Position numbers and translations under genes: made by a program | From: Marinilabilia salmonicolor JCM 21150 | GTDB lineage: Bacteria; Bacteroidota; Bacteroidia; Bacteroidales; Marinilabiliaceae | Assembly (NCBI RefSeq): GCF_000259075.1 | Contig: NZ_AJKI01000040.1 | Span: 62,001 to 126,000, forward strand | DNA length: 64,000 nucleotides | Direction of reading: 5' to 3' | In this document: piece by piece, positions 17,302-26,164 of the stretch | Numbering within the stretch: the first letter of the stretch is position 1 | Layout: each line of letters starts with the position of its first letter | The notes under the pieces: model-generated | Told to the model about the DNA's origin: nothing | What the model saw: the letters and a program-made list of their open reading frames with translations, nothing else | Databases searched by the model: none

Positions 17302-19206
17302 ATGACTCGCATATTCAACATATTATTTATATTAACCTTCATCTTTCTTACCGGATGTGATGATGATTTTCTTGATAGATCTCCAATGGATAAAATTGAT
17401 GGAGAAGCGATGTTCTCTGATCCTGAAGGAGTAAAAGTTTACATGGCCAATCTGTATTATCAGTTGCCGATTGAAGATTTTACCTATTTCCGGGATGGAT
17501 TTAATTTTAATCCAAGTGATCCTAATAATGGAGGTTACCTAGCAGCCATGACAACTGATGAGGCTGTTCATAGTGGGTGGTCTGATATGGTTAGAGATTG
17601 GGATTTTACCTGGTGGGAACCGGCTTTTGAATTGATAAGAGATATAAACATTTTGGGGGAGGAGATCCCGAAATTAGAGATATCAGATTTAGAAAAAGAA
17701 AAATTAAGGGGTGAGGTAGCTTTTTTGCGTGCATTTGCCTATTATGGACTGGCTAAAAGGTATGGGGGGGTTCCCATTATTGCTGAATTACAGGTGTATG
17801 ATGGGAATTTAGAAGCTTTGAAAGTACCTCGTAGTACTGAAAAGGAAACTTGGGATTTCGTGCTAAATCAATGTGATATCGCCAGTGAAATGTTGCCATC
17901 TTCATGGGCCGAAGGTCAGCGTCGTGGCACAAAATGGGCTGCATTGGCTTTGAAATCCAGAGCTGCACTCCATGCTGCTTCTGTGGCAAAATATTGGAAT
18001 GACGCACCACTGTCAGGTGAAGCCGTCAACCAAGGGCTTGTGGGAATGGATGCGAGTGAAGCAGACAGGTATTATGAAGAATGCATTGAAGCTTCTGCCG
18101 AATTAATAAACAATGGTGGCTTTGGACTTTATGGACCAAATCCTTCAACTCCGGAAGAAGCAGCAGCCAATTACCAGGAAATATTCGTAAACCCCAATAG
18201 TGTCCCGGAGGAGGCAATCTTTATTAAAGGTTTTGCCATCCCGGGAACCAATACCGGGCACAATTATGACATCTGGTATGTGCCGAATCAATTGGCAAAT
18301 GGTTGGCCACATCCGGGAAGAATGAATCCTACGCTCGAGTTGGTGGATAGCTATGAAAGTTATTCTCAACCAGGACAAAGTTTCCCCATTGTGACAACTC
18401 AGGATGGAAGCATTAATGATTATAGTGGATTTGATCCGGGGAAGGACTATTTGAGGTTTGATGATCCTTCTGAAATTTTTAAAGGAAAAGATGCCAGGTT
18501 GTGGGCTACTGCTGTTTTACCGGGTACGTCATTTAAAGGAACCGAGATCATCATTCAGGCAGGATTAGTGAAGCCGAATGGAGAAGCGATTATTGAAACC
18601 AAGGACTCATACTCTCATAACGGAGTGACTTATCACACTTTTGGAGCACCTGACTGGCCTCAATATTCAGGTTTCGATACTTATGGGGAAAATATGACGA
18701 GAACCGGATTTTCTTTTAAGAAGTTTTTGAATTCGGATGAACCGGTTGTTCCATCCTGGAATCAGTCAACCACAGATTGGATTGAATTCAGATATCCAGA
18801 AATACTTCTAAATTATGCTGAGGCAGTTCTCGAGAGCAATTATTCTCAGGATAATGCAATGTCTAAGGCTGAGAGTTATCTTAATTCAATCAGAAAACGG
18901 GCTGGCCATACTACCGATATTTCGTTAACACTCGAAAATGTACTAAGAGAGCGCAAGGTTGAATTAGCCTTTGAAAACAAAAGATATTGGGATTTGGTGC
19001 GTAGGAGAGAGTATCATAAGATATTCGATAATTCAACGAAACACGCGTTACTACCGTTACTGGACTTAAGGGTTGATCCGCCGCAATATATTTTCGTGAG
19101 AAAAGAAGTTTCGAGGCATCCAAACAGAACATTTCTTCCTAAGAGATATTATAAACCCATCCCGGGTATTGGGACTAATGAATTGGTTCAGAATCCACAG
19201 TTTTAA
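17302..19206 (+). CDS. susD: SusD/RagB-like surface glycan-binding lipoprotein
   Basis: Protein of 634 residues with lipoprotein signal FIFLTGC; the residues after Cys are Asp-rich (DDDFLDRSPMD), as in the surface-export signal of Bacteroidota lipoproteins. The TPR-rich SusD fold is shown by LRGEVAFLRAFAYYGLAKRY (about 134-153), ALKSRAALHAASVAKYW, and the C-terminal LLNYAEAVLESNY and LRERKVELAFENKRYWDLVR. The C-terminal block is the usual contact with SusC. It caps the transporter and binds the glycan on the cell surface. It is rather long for the family, with an inserted region at about 330-470. It follows susC directly and precedes DUF3823, the common order in these loci. Confidence 0.93.
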   Translation: MTRIFNILFILTFIFLTGCDDDFLDRSPMDKIDGEAMFSDPEGVKVYMANLYYQLPIEDFTYFRDGFNFNPSDPNNGGYLAAMTTDEAVHSGWSDMVRDWDFTWWEPAFELIRDINILGEEIPKLEISDLEKEKLRGEVAFLRAFAYYGLAKRYGGVPIIAELQVYDGNLEALKVPRSTEKETWDFVLNQCDIASEMLPSSWAEGQRRGTKWAALALKSRAALHAASVAKYWNDAPLSGEAVNQGLVGMDASEADRYYEECIEASAELINNGGFGLYGPNPSTPEEAAANYQEIFVNPNSVPEEAIFIKGFAIPGTNTGHNYDIWYVPNQLANGWPHPGRMNPTLELVDSYESYSQPGQSFPIVTTQDGSINDYSGFDPGKDYLRFDDPSEIFKGKDARLWATAVLPGTSFKGTEIIIQAGLVKPNGEAIIETKDSYSHNGVTYHTFGAPDWPQYSGFDTYGENMTRTGFSFKKFLNSDEPVVPSWNQSTTDWIEFRYPEILLNYAEAVLESNYSQDNAMSKAESYLNSIRKRAGHTTDISLTLENVLRERKVELAFENKRYWDLVRRREYHKIFDNSTKHALLPLLDLRVDPPQYIFVRKEVSRHPNRTFLPKRYYKPIPGIGTNELVQNPQF

Positions 19207-19226
19207 TCATTCTAATAAAGATTGTT

Positions 19227-19901
19227 ATGAAGACTATAATAAAAATTTTTATACCCATTTTAATGTTTCTAGTTTATTCTTGCGAATTGGATAATTATGA
19301 CGGGCCGGATGCTGTTATTCATGGTGCCATTATTGATGCCGATACAGATGAACTGATAGAGCAGGATGTCATAAATGGAACGGAAATAGAATACTTGGAG
19401 CATGGGTATGAGACACCTGCAACTCAATATATGGTGATAAAGAACGATGGTACTTACAGAAATAATCTGATGTTTTCCGGAACTTATACCATTCAGCCTG
19501 TTCGTGGCAATTTTGTGCCGATAGATCCTATAGAAGTGGAAGTTAGTGGTGTGACGGAACTTGATTTTGAAGTTCAACCATATATCAGGTTAAAGGATGT
19601 TGTCATTGAAAAGGAAGGTAGTTCAATTGTGGCTAGTTTTCGTTTAGAACAAACGGTGTCCAATAATGTAGCCAAAATTGGTTTGTTTGGACATCCGGAA
19701 GCGCATGTCGGAGCATCGGTTAGAACTATGAATGTTGAGCGTTCTATCAATGGTGTAGTTGATCCTGAAACCGAATTTACCCTGGAGTGGTCTATTCCTG
19801 ATAATCCTTCTGCGGATAAAATGTTTTTCAGAGTGGGAGCACTTATTGATGCCCCCGAAGCAAAATACAACTATGCGCCTGCGAGGAAACTCGCCTTGTA
19901 A
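19227..19901 (+). CDS. DUF3823 lipoprotein of the SusCD locus
   Basis: Lipoprotein of 224 residues, signal peptide ending LVYSC, then acidic residues (ELDNYDGPD). The N-terminal half has the beta-rich DUF3823 pattern, close to a carboxypeptidase-regulatory fold: IHGAIIDADTDELI, then GTYRNNLMFSGTYTIQPV. A second beta domain follows (about 120-224; IVASFRLEQT, MFFRVGALID). Proteins of this family lie next to susD and are thought to act as extra surface glycan-binding proteins; this role is known by association, not proven here. It ends just before a 9-bp stem hairpin. Confidence 0.85.
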   Translation: MKTIIKIFIPILMFLVYSCELDNYDGPDAVIHGAIIDADTDELIEQDVINGTEIEYLEHGYETPATQYMVIKNDGTYRNNLMFSGTYTIQPVRGNFVPIDPIEVEVSGVTELDFEVQPYIRLKDVVIEKEGSSIVASFRLEQTVSNNVAKIGLFGHPEAHVGASVRTMNVERSINGVVDPETEFTLEWSIPDNPSADKMFFRVGALIDAPEAKYNYAPARKLAL

Positions 19902-19913
19902 ATTAATCTGAAT

Positions 19914-19943
19914 ACAGGAACCTCTTATGGGGGTTCCTGTTTC
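19914..19943 (+). terminator. Hairpin after the SusCD/DUF3823 block
   Basis: Stem ACAGGAACC/GGTTCCTGT (9 bp) with a 9-base loop, followed by only TTTCT. It could reduce read-through into the enzyme genes, making the binding proteins more abundant. Confidence 0.45.
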
Positions 19944-19959
19944 TAAAACATTTGTAATA

Positions 19960-21273
19960 ATGAGTTTTCCCAGATATTTCTTTAGTATACAGTTGATTAT
20001 TGCCTTTATCTTGTTTTCCGGATGCAATTCATCAGAAGATAACAATAAGAATGAAAATAGGGAGTCAGGTACATCTTCGGGATCAAATAATTACGTATAT
20101 CCATCCTATGAAGGCTTGGTAATGGCCGGTTATCAGGGGTGGTTCGCCGCAGAAGGCGATGCATCTGAACGAGGATGGTACCATTATCAAAAACAGGGAC
20201 AATTTCAACCGGGCCAAAGTACGATCGATTTTTGGCCTGATGTGTCAGATTATCCCAAGACTTATAAAACATCCTTTCGGTTTTCTGATGGCACCCCGGC
20301 TTCGGTGTTTAGTTCATATGATGAAAAAGCGGTGGATCTCCATTTTAAGTGGATGAAGGATTATGGAATAGATGGTGTTTTTTTGCAGCGGTTTGTAACT
20401 GAAATTAAAAGTGAAAAAGGAAAGCGCCACTTTAACAAAGTGCTTTCCAGTGCGCTGAGGTCAGCTCGTAAATATGGGAGGGCAGTGTCTGTGATGTATG
20501 ATTTAAGTGGATGCACATTTGAGGATATGGACGTGTTGGTCAGGGACTGGAAAGAACTTCAGGATCAATACGCTCTTTTTGACACCAATGAGAATCCGAC
20601 TTATCTGAGACACAATGGAAAACCCTTGCTTGCTATTTGGGGTGCTGGCTTTAATGATGGGAGACAGTATGGTCTGGATGATGTAAATGATTTGATTGAG
20701 GAACTGAAAAAGCTTGAACACCAAAATTCTTTCATGCTGGGAATACCTTATTTCTGGCGAACATTGGGGAATGACACAGAGAATAACCCATTGCTTCATT
20801 CCATCATAAAAAAATGTGACATCATTTTGCCCTGGGCTGTTGGACGCTATGATGAATCCAGCTATAACCAGGTTGCAGGCGAAACTCTTAGCAGGGATTT
20901 GGCTTGGTGTAAACGAAATGGCGTGGATTATGTGCCCCTTGTTTTTCCTGGTTTTAGCTGGGGAAACTTACAGGATGATCCCGATACATATGAATTAATT
21001 CCCCGTAATAAAGGCGATTTCTTCTGGAAACAAATTGCCGGGGCAAAAAATGCTGGAGCAGAATCATTGTATGTAGCTATGTTCGATGAGGTTGATGAAG
21101 GAACCGCCATTTTTAAATGTCTAAGGGATGATGAATTGCCTTTAAATGGCGAAGGGAAATTTGTAGGAATTGATCCGGGATTGGAGAGTGATTATTATCT
21201 GTGGTTAACGGGTGAAGCAGCAAAATGGATGAAAACAGATGACAATTTATATACCAGCAAGCCTAGACGATAA
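19960..21273 (+). CDS. GH71/GH99-like glycoside hydrolase lipoprotein
   Basis: Protein of 437 residues from the ATG at 19960 (MSFPRYFFSI); the ATG at 19927 lies inside the preceding hairpin and is unlikely. Lipoprotein signal ends FILFSGC, followed by a polar linker of Asn, Glu and Ser. The catalytic barrel begins VMAGYQGWF, and continues with WMKDYGIDGVFLQRF, GRAVSVMYDLSG, GKPLLAIWGAGF, then VDYVPLVFPGFSW and LYVAMFDEVDEGTAIFK. This is the pattern of the GH71/99-like family in Bacteroidota, relatives of endo-acting alpha-mannosidases/mannanases. Acidic residues in FDEVDEG are candidates for catalysis. It probably works at the cell surface on the polymer imported by SusCD. Exact linkage specificity is not readable. 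Confidence 0.78.
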   Translation: MSFPRYFFSIQLIIAFILFSGCNSSEDNNKNENRESGTSSGSNNYVYPSYEGLVMAGYQGWFAAEGDASERGWYHYQKQGQFQPGQSTIDFWPDVSDYPKTYKTSFRFSDGTPASVFSSYDEKAVDLHFKWMKDYGIDGVFLQRFVTEIKSEKGKRHFNKVLSSALRSARKYGRAVSVMYDLSGCTFEDMDVLVRDWKELQDQYALFDTNENPTYLRHNGKPLLAIWGAGFNDGRQYGLDDVNDLIEELKKLEHQNSFMLGIPYFWRTLGNDTENNPLLHSIIKKCDIILPWAVGRYDESSYNQVAGETLSRDLAWCKRNGVDYVPLVFPGFSWGNLQDDPDTYELIPRNKGDFFWKQIAGAKNAGAESLYVAMFDEVDEGTAIFKCLRDDELPLNGEGKFVGIDPGLESDYYLWLTGEAAKWMKTDDNLYTSKPRR

Positions 21274-21699
21274 TCTTTAAAGCTTGTATGAATATAGGGA
21301 AACAGATGCCATTCCTTTTACACATAACTAGATTTCTTTTGAAGAAAAAATTGATGGCTATTTAATTCCTGTTTCCTAAATAAACCAAGCTTTGCTTGCC
21401 TGGTCGAGGTGAGTTTTCAACAACATTGAGGATTTGCATGATAAACTTGACAAGGGGCAATATTAACCCCTGATCAGGGGTGCTGTATTCATAGCCAAAA
21501 TTGTCCAAAATATTTTTATCCTTTTTTTAATATGTGAAATTCAGAAAACCTTAAGAAGGACTTCTGATACTTCAAAATAAGTTCTTGAACTGTTTTTAAT
21601 GTTGTCTTTTTCACTAATAGAACTCATTTGAAATAATTGTTGGGTAGTTAAGGAGTCTTATTTTAATTGTTTAATAAATAACATTTTAATGATAGGCAT
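21274..21699. other. 426-base gap with a perfect 16-bp palindrome
   Basis: No gene. The only structured site is ACCCCTGATCAGGGGT at 21466-21481, a perfect 16-bp palindrome without a following T-run, so an operator is more likely than a terminator. The AT-rich remainder, with a TTTTTTTAATATG stretch at about 21522, could hold a promoter for the gene at 21700. Confidence 0.4.
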
Positions 21700-23148
21700 A
21701 TGCTTTATAGTCGTAAAATACTTCTAATCATTTTGATATTGATCCCCTCTTTGGTGAGGTGCGATAATGATGTTTCAATTCAAAATGAAGGCCAAGGTCC
21801 AAAAATCAGCATTGAAAGTTTCTATCCTGACTCAGGTGTAGTTGGAACCATGGTGACAATAATGGGTGATAATTTCCAAAACCAAAGGGATATTTCCAAG
21901 ATTGTTTTGGATGAAAACGAGTTTGCCCCATATAAAGTGTCGGAACAAGAAATAAGTTTTATTATTCCCGAAACAATTGCAGAAGGAACGTATGAGATCA
22001 AATTGAAGGGAGAGAACACTGATTTTAAAATAGAAGAGAGGTTTAAAGTTTTTTCTGATGTTCGGAATGTTGTTAATGAAGATGTCCTGAGTTACAATTA
22101 TGTTTTAGGAACACAGTCTTTTGATCCAAAATATAGTTTTACACAGCAAGACGGTTTGATTGAAACGGCAAATGCGATCCTGGACATGGGAAGCAACATA
22201 TTAAAAATAAGCCTAAATGCCCAAAAGTACGGATTGGATTTTAATGGTGATGCTACTTCCCTTATACAGGAGCATCCTTCTTTTAAGAGGGTTCTCGATA
22301 TGCCATTCTCGTATTACTTTTTCTGGGTGGGAACACATAGTAAATGGAGAGATGGATATACAGAGCAGGAACGAAAAACAGATTCAACTTTAATTAGCGA
22401 TTTGACCATTTACCTACGAGAAGAATTTAATCAATCTGGAAAGCAATTTTATTTGGGGCATTGGGAAGGCGATTGGTATTTACTGCCGGGGTACGATGTG
22501 GATCATAAACCGACTGATACCAGTATACAAGGGATGATCCAATACTACAATGCACGTCAGAATGCTTTAGAAGAAGCCATGAGAATAACGTCTAATAGTG
22601 ATGTGAAGGTGTATCAATATGCAGAAGTAAACCGGGTAGTGGATGCCATGGAGGGAAAAAAGCGATTGACCAATTACGTTCTGCCCTACAGTAATGTGGA
22701 TTTTGTTTCTTATTCGGCCTATGATGGTCAAATGAAAAGCAGAGAACAATTTCATGCTATCCTTGACTTCATTGAGGCCCATTTGCCGGAAAAAGAAGGA
22801 ATTGAAGGAAAAAGGGTTTTTGTTGGGGAATATGCACGTCCGGCAAAATTGTTGTCCTTTTCAAAATTTGAACATGAGTTAGAGAACAGGGATATTATGC
22901 TGAAAGCAATTACCTGGGGTGCTCCTTTTATTTTGTATTGGGAAATGTATAACAATGAGGTTGATAACAATGAACATACAGGCTTTTGGCTGGTTGACCA
23001 CACCGGCGTTAAATGGCCCTTCTATTACACACATAACATGACACTTCTTGCAAGTCAAAGATGGGTGCAAAAGTTTAAGAATGAGTTTCAAAGACTGCCT
23101 TCCCGTACTGAGTACCTAGACTGGCTGCAAAATGCTTTGAGTCAATAA
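21700..23148 (+). CDS. TIG-domain lipoprotein with putative TIM-barrel glycosidase domain
   Basis: Protein of 482 residues. Signal peptide ends SLVRC, so likely a lipoprotein. Residues about 35-115 form an IPT/TIG immunoglobulin-like domain (GVVGTMVTIMGDNF, then EISFIIPETIAEGTYEIKL). The rest looks like a TIM barrel: LDMGSNILKISL, GKQFYLGHWEGDW, VDFVSYSAYDG, KRVFVGEYARPA, ITWGAPFILYWEMY. Glu in HWEGDW and in VGEYA are placed like the acid/base and nucleophile of clan-A glycosidases, which is inference. I cannot assign a GH family. TIG domains in these loci typically serve as spacers on surface glycan-binding or enzyme lipoproteins. It sits between GH71/99-like and GH2 genes and has its own upstream gap. 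Confidence 0.65.
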   Translation: MLYSRKILLIILILIPSLVRCDNDVSIQNEGQGPKISIESFYPDSGVVGTMVTIMGDNFQNQRDISKIVLDENEFAPYKVSEQEISFIIPETIAEGTYEIKLKGENTDFKIEERFKVFSDVRNVVNEDVLSYNYVLGTQSFDPKYSFTQQDGLIETANAILDMGSNILKISLNAQKYGLDFNGDATSLIQEHPSFKRVLDMPFSYYFFWVGTHSKWRDGYTEQERKTDSTLISDLTIYLREEFNQSGKQFYLGHWEGDWYLLPGYDVDHKPTDTSIQGMIQYYNARQNALEEAMRITSNSDVKVYQYAEVNRVVDAMEGKKRLTNYVLPYSNVDFVSYSAYDGQMKSREQFHAILDFIEAHLPEKEGIEGKRVFVGEYARPAKLLSFSKFEHELENRDIMLKAITWGAPFILYWEMYNNEVDNNEHTGFWLVDHTGVKWPFYYTHNMTLLASQRWVQKFKNEFQRLPSRTEYLDWLQNALSQ

Positions 23149-23285
23149 TAATTGTCTTTGTTGGAATTCTACCAAATCGGATTATTCACTGGTTGACTTT
23201 TTTAATTACAAGCACCAGGCACCATAGAACAAAAAAATTAATGGGTATTAGGTGAGTAAGTCACATTTTAAATAATAGGAATGCT

Positions 23286-26123
23286 ATGAAGTTTTCGACA
23301 ATTATAATTTTAAGCTTTTTATGTTTTTTTGGGGTATTAAGGGGAAATGCCCAGGAGTTAAATTTTGGACTCCGTCAGAAGCAAGATTCGGAAACCCTTC
23401 CAAAATCAAGAACTGAAAATTTTGTGGAAGGGGTAAGACCATCTGATGAGAAAGATAATCAATTAAGTTTTCAACAAGTAGAAGAAAATAAATATTTAAT
23501 TGAAAAGGGATGGAAGCTTTCCTGCAAAGAGGAAGTTCAATTCAATTCAGCTAACATCTTTAATTCTGATTATAGCACAACCGACTGGTATGATGCGACA
23601 GTTCCGGGGACGGTGTTGACAACTCTGTTAAATGAGGGGGTCTATGCAGATCCTTATTATGGATTAAATAATTTGTTGATTCCAGATTCCCTCTCAAGAA
23701 TGGAGTGGGTGTACCGTTTATCTTTCAAGCTGCCAAAGGGACGCGGCCAGGGCGAAAGAGTCTGGCTGGATTTCTCTGGAATAAATTATGAAGCGGATTT
23801 TATACTTAATTCAACAAAGTTAGGCGGAATTAAAGGAGCATTTAAGCAAAAAAGATTTGATGTAACAGAGATATTACGGAATGAGACTGAAAATGTGTTG
23901 GTGGTTAACATCAAACCGCCTCGTAATCCGGGTATTCCTCATGAACAGTCTGAGTTGGCCGGAAGGGGGCCCAATGGTGGACAGCTCTGTTTGGATGGAC
24001 CAACCTTTATTTCATCAGAAGGTTGGGACTGGATACCAGGAATAAGGGATCGCAATATTGGTATTTGGCAAAATGTTTATTTAGAGTTTACAGGTGATGT
24101 AACTACCCAGGATATTCAGGTGATAACAGATTTGACATTACCTGATACAACCAGAGCCGAAGTGAGTATTTATGCAACTTTGTTAAATCATAGTAATAGA
24201 GCAAAGAAAGTCAGGGTATTAGGAAAAATTGAGGAAGTAGAAGTAGAAAAAATGATCAATCTGAAGCCTTTTGAAAAAAAGAATATTTCATTATTACCTG
24301 ATAGTTTTCCGGATTTAAAATTTAAAAACCCCAGGCTATGGTGGCCAAATGGTTATGGTAACCCTGAGTTATATTCTCTGAAATTACATGTTTTTGATGA
24401 GAGAAGTCTGTCAGATGTTGAAAACGTTCGTTTTGGAATTAGAGAATTTTCCTATGAGTTAGGTGTATCGGAGGGTTCAAAAATAAAACGAGTTGATTAT
24501 AACCCATTATTGGCAGATGGCGAAATCTTATTTGACAATGTAAACCGTGTGAATGTGCATGAAGGGACGTCTGTTCCTACTTTAATAAACGCAAGTTCTG
24601 ATGGGTTGAAAGTGTTAGAAGAGGATTCCGAAAATCCCTTTTTTACTATAAAAGTGAATGGCGTTCCCATTTTTATCAGAGGCGGAAATTGGGGAATGGA
24701 TGATGGAATGAAGCGTGTTTCCCGTGAACGTTTAGAACCTTATTTTCAATTGCATGAGACAGTTGGGTTTAATATGATTCGAAATTGGACCGGTGAAAGT
24801 ACTCAGAAGAGCTTTTATGAATTGGCAGATGAATATGGAATGCTTATTTGGAATGATTTCTGGTTATCTACAGAAGGATATAATTTAAATGTCAATGATT
24901 ATGATCTTTTTATGGAGAATGCCACCGATGTTGTAAAAAGGTATAGAAATCATCCTTCCATTGTTGTTTGGTGTCCGAGAAATGAAGGATTTGCTCCTGA
25001 AAAGCTAGAGAAGCGAATTATAAAAATGATCTCTGAAGAAGATGAGTCTCGCCATTATATCGGTAATTCCAGAAATCTCAACTTAAAGCCCAGTGGTCCA
25101 TGGGATTATGTTCCTCCTGTAAAATACTACGATGAAATTTCTGGCGGTTTTTCCACAGAGGTAGGAACGCCTTCTTTGCCTACTGCTGCTTCAATGCGAA
25201 AGTTTATTCCGGAAGCTGACCAATGGCCTATAAGTGACACCTGGCATTATCACGATTTTCACAGAGGACAGCCTGAATATGTGAAGGAAATAAGAGAACG
25301 TTTTGGCAAAAGTAGTAATCTTGATGAATTTGCACAGAAAGCGCAGTTTATAAATTATGAGAGTTACCGGGCTTTATTTGAGAGTTGGAACAGCAAAATG
25401 TGGGACAATGCAAGTGGAGTTTTACTTTGGATGAGTCACCCTGCCTGGCCTAGTATGGTATGGCAAACTTATTCATGGGATTACGAGGCTTTCGGTTCTT
25501 ATTATGGTTCAAAGGCGGCTTGTGAGCCTTTTCATATTCAACGAAATGAGGATGATGGACGAATTGTCGCAATTAATTCCACACGAAGAACAATCGAAGG
25601 GGTAACTGCCCGAATGAAAATAATTGATCTGAATGGAGAGGAGATTTTCACGAAAAAGAAAAGGATTGATCTTAAAAAGAATGATAAAACCGATTGTTTC
25701 CAGTCCGAAAAACCTGACAATTTACCCGGTGTTTATCTCTTGCGATTAGAATTATTTGAGGGCGATGACCGTCTGTCTGTGAATGAATATTGGCAGAGCT
25801 CTTCAGATAAAGGACGGTTTAAGGCTTTTAATGATTTATCTGGAGCTGCATTTTCAGGGAAAATAGAATCTGTCACTGATGGTACAATTGGTTTTACCAT
25901 AGAAAACATCTCTGAATCCCCTGCTTTAAATGTAAAGTTCAATCTCAGGGATAAAACTTCAAATGAAATACAATTACCAGCCATTTTCACCGAAGGCTAT
26001 TTTACACTTTTCCCGGGTGAGTCAAGGTTTGTAGAACTGGAGTTGAATGATCTGAGTATAGAAGACTTAAAAATCACTGTTGAATCATACAATAACAAGA
26101 CTCAAGCTTTGATTGCACTGTAA
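23286..26123 (+). CDS. GH2 family glycosidase, beta-mannosidase/exo-glucosaminidase-like
   Basis: Secreted enzyme of 945 residues with signal peptide ending in GNAQ. Domain order follows GH2: sugar-binding beta-sandwich (about 75-270; DWYDATVPGTVLTTLLNEGV), immunoglobulin-like domain, TIM barrel (about 450-740), and C-terminal sandwiches. The barrel begins with FIRGGNWGMDD. The acid/base is the Glu in VVWCPRNEG, and the nucleophile is probably the Glu in FSTEVGTPS. The DWIPGIRDRNIGIW and GNWGMDD segments resemble exo-beta-mannosidases and exo-beta-D-glucosaminidases rather than beta-galactosidases. Within a mannose-type locus, removal of beta-linked mannose or GlcN/GlcNAc from an N-glycan-like substrate is plausible, as inference. 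Confidence 0.83.
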   Translation: MKFSTIIILSFLCFFGVLRGNAQELNFGLRQKQDSETLPKSRTENFVEGVRPSDEKDNQLSFQQVEENKYLIEKGWKLSCKEEVQFNSANIFNSDYSTTDWYDATVPGTVLTTLLNEGVYADPYYGLNNLLIPDSLSRMEWVYRLSFKLPKGRGQGERVWLDFSGINYEADFILNSTKLGGIKGAFKQKRFDVTEILRNETENVLVVNIKPPRNPGIPHEQSELAGRGPNGGQLCLDGPTFISSEGWDWIPGIRDRNIGIWQNVYLEFTGDVTTQDIQVITDLTLPDTTRAEVSIYATLLNHSNRAKKVRVLGKIEEVEVEKMINLKPFEKKNISLLPDSFPDLKFKNPRLWWPNGYGNPELYSLKLHVFDERSLSDVENVRFGIREFSYELGVSEGSKIKRVDYNPLLADGEILFDNVNRVNVHEGTSVPTLINASSDGLKVLEEDSENPFFTIKVNGVPIFIRGGNWGMDDGMKRVSRERLEPYFQLHETVGFNMIRNWTGESTQKSFYELADEYGMLIWNDFWLSTEGYNLNVNDYDLFMENATDVVKRYRNHPSIVVWCPRNEGFAPEKLEKRIIKMISEEDESRHYIGNSRNLNLKPSGPWDYVPPVKYYDEISGGFSTEVGTPSLPTAASMRKFIPEADQWPISDTWHYHDFHRGQPEYVKEIRERFGKSSNLDEFAQKAQFINYESYRALFESWNSKMWDNASGVLLWMSHPAWPSMVWQTYSWDYEAFGSYYGSKAACEPFHIQRNEDDGRIVAINSTRRTIEGVTARMKIIDLNGEEIFTKKKRIDLKKNDKTDCFQSEKPDNLPGVYLLRLELFEGDDRLSVNEYWQSSSDKGRFKAFNDLSGAAFSGKIESVTDGTIGFTIENISESPALNVKFNLRDKTSNEIQLPAIFTEGYFTLFPGESRFVELELNDLSIEDLKITVESYNNKTQALIAL

Positions 26124-26164
26124 AAACAGTGACATGTTTTATTGTTAACAAAAAATATATTCTA

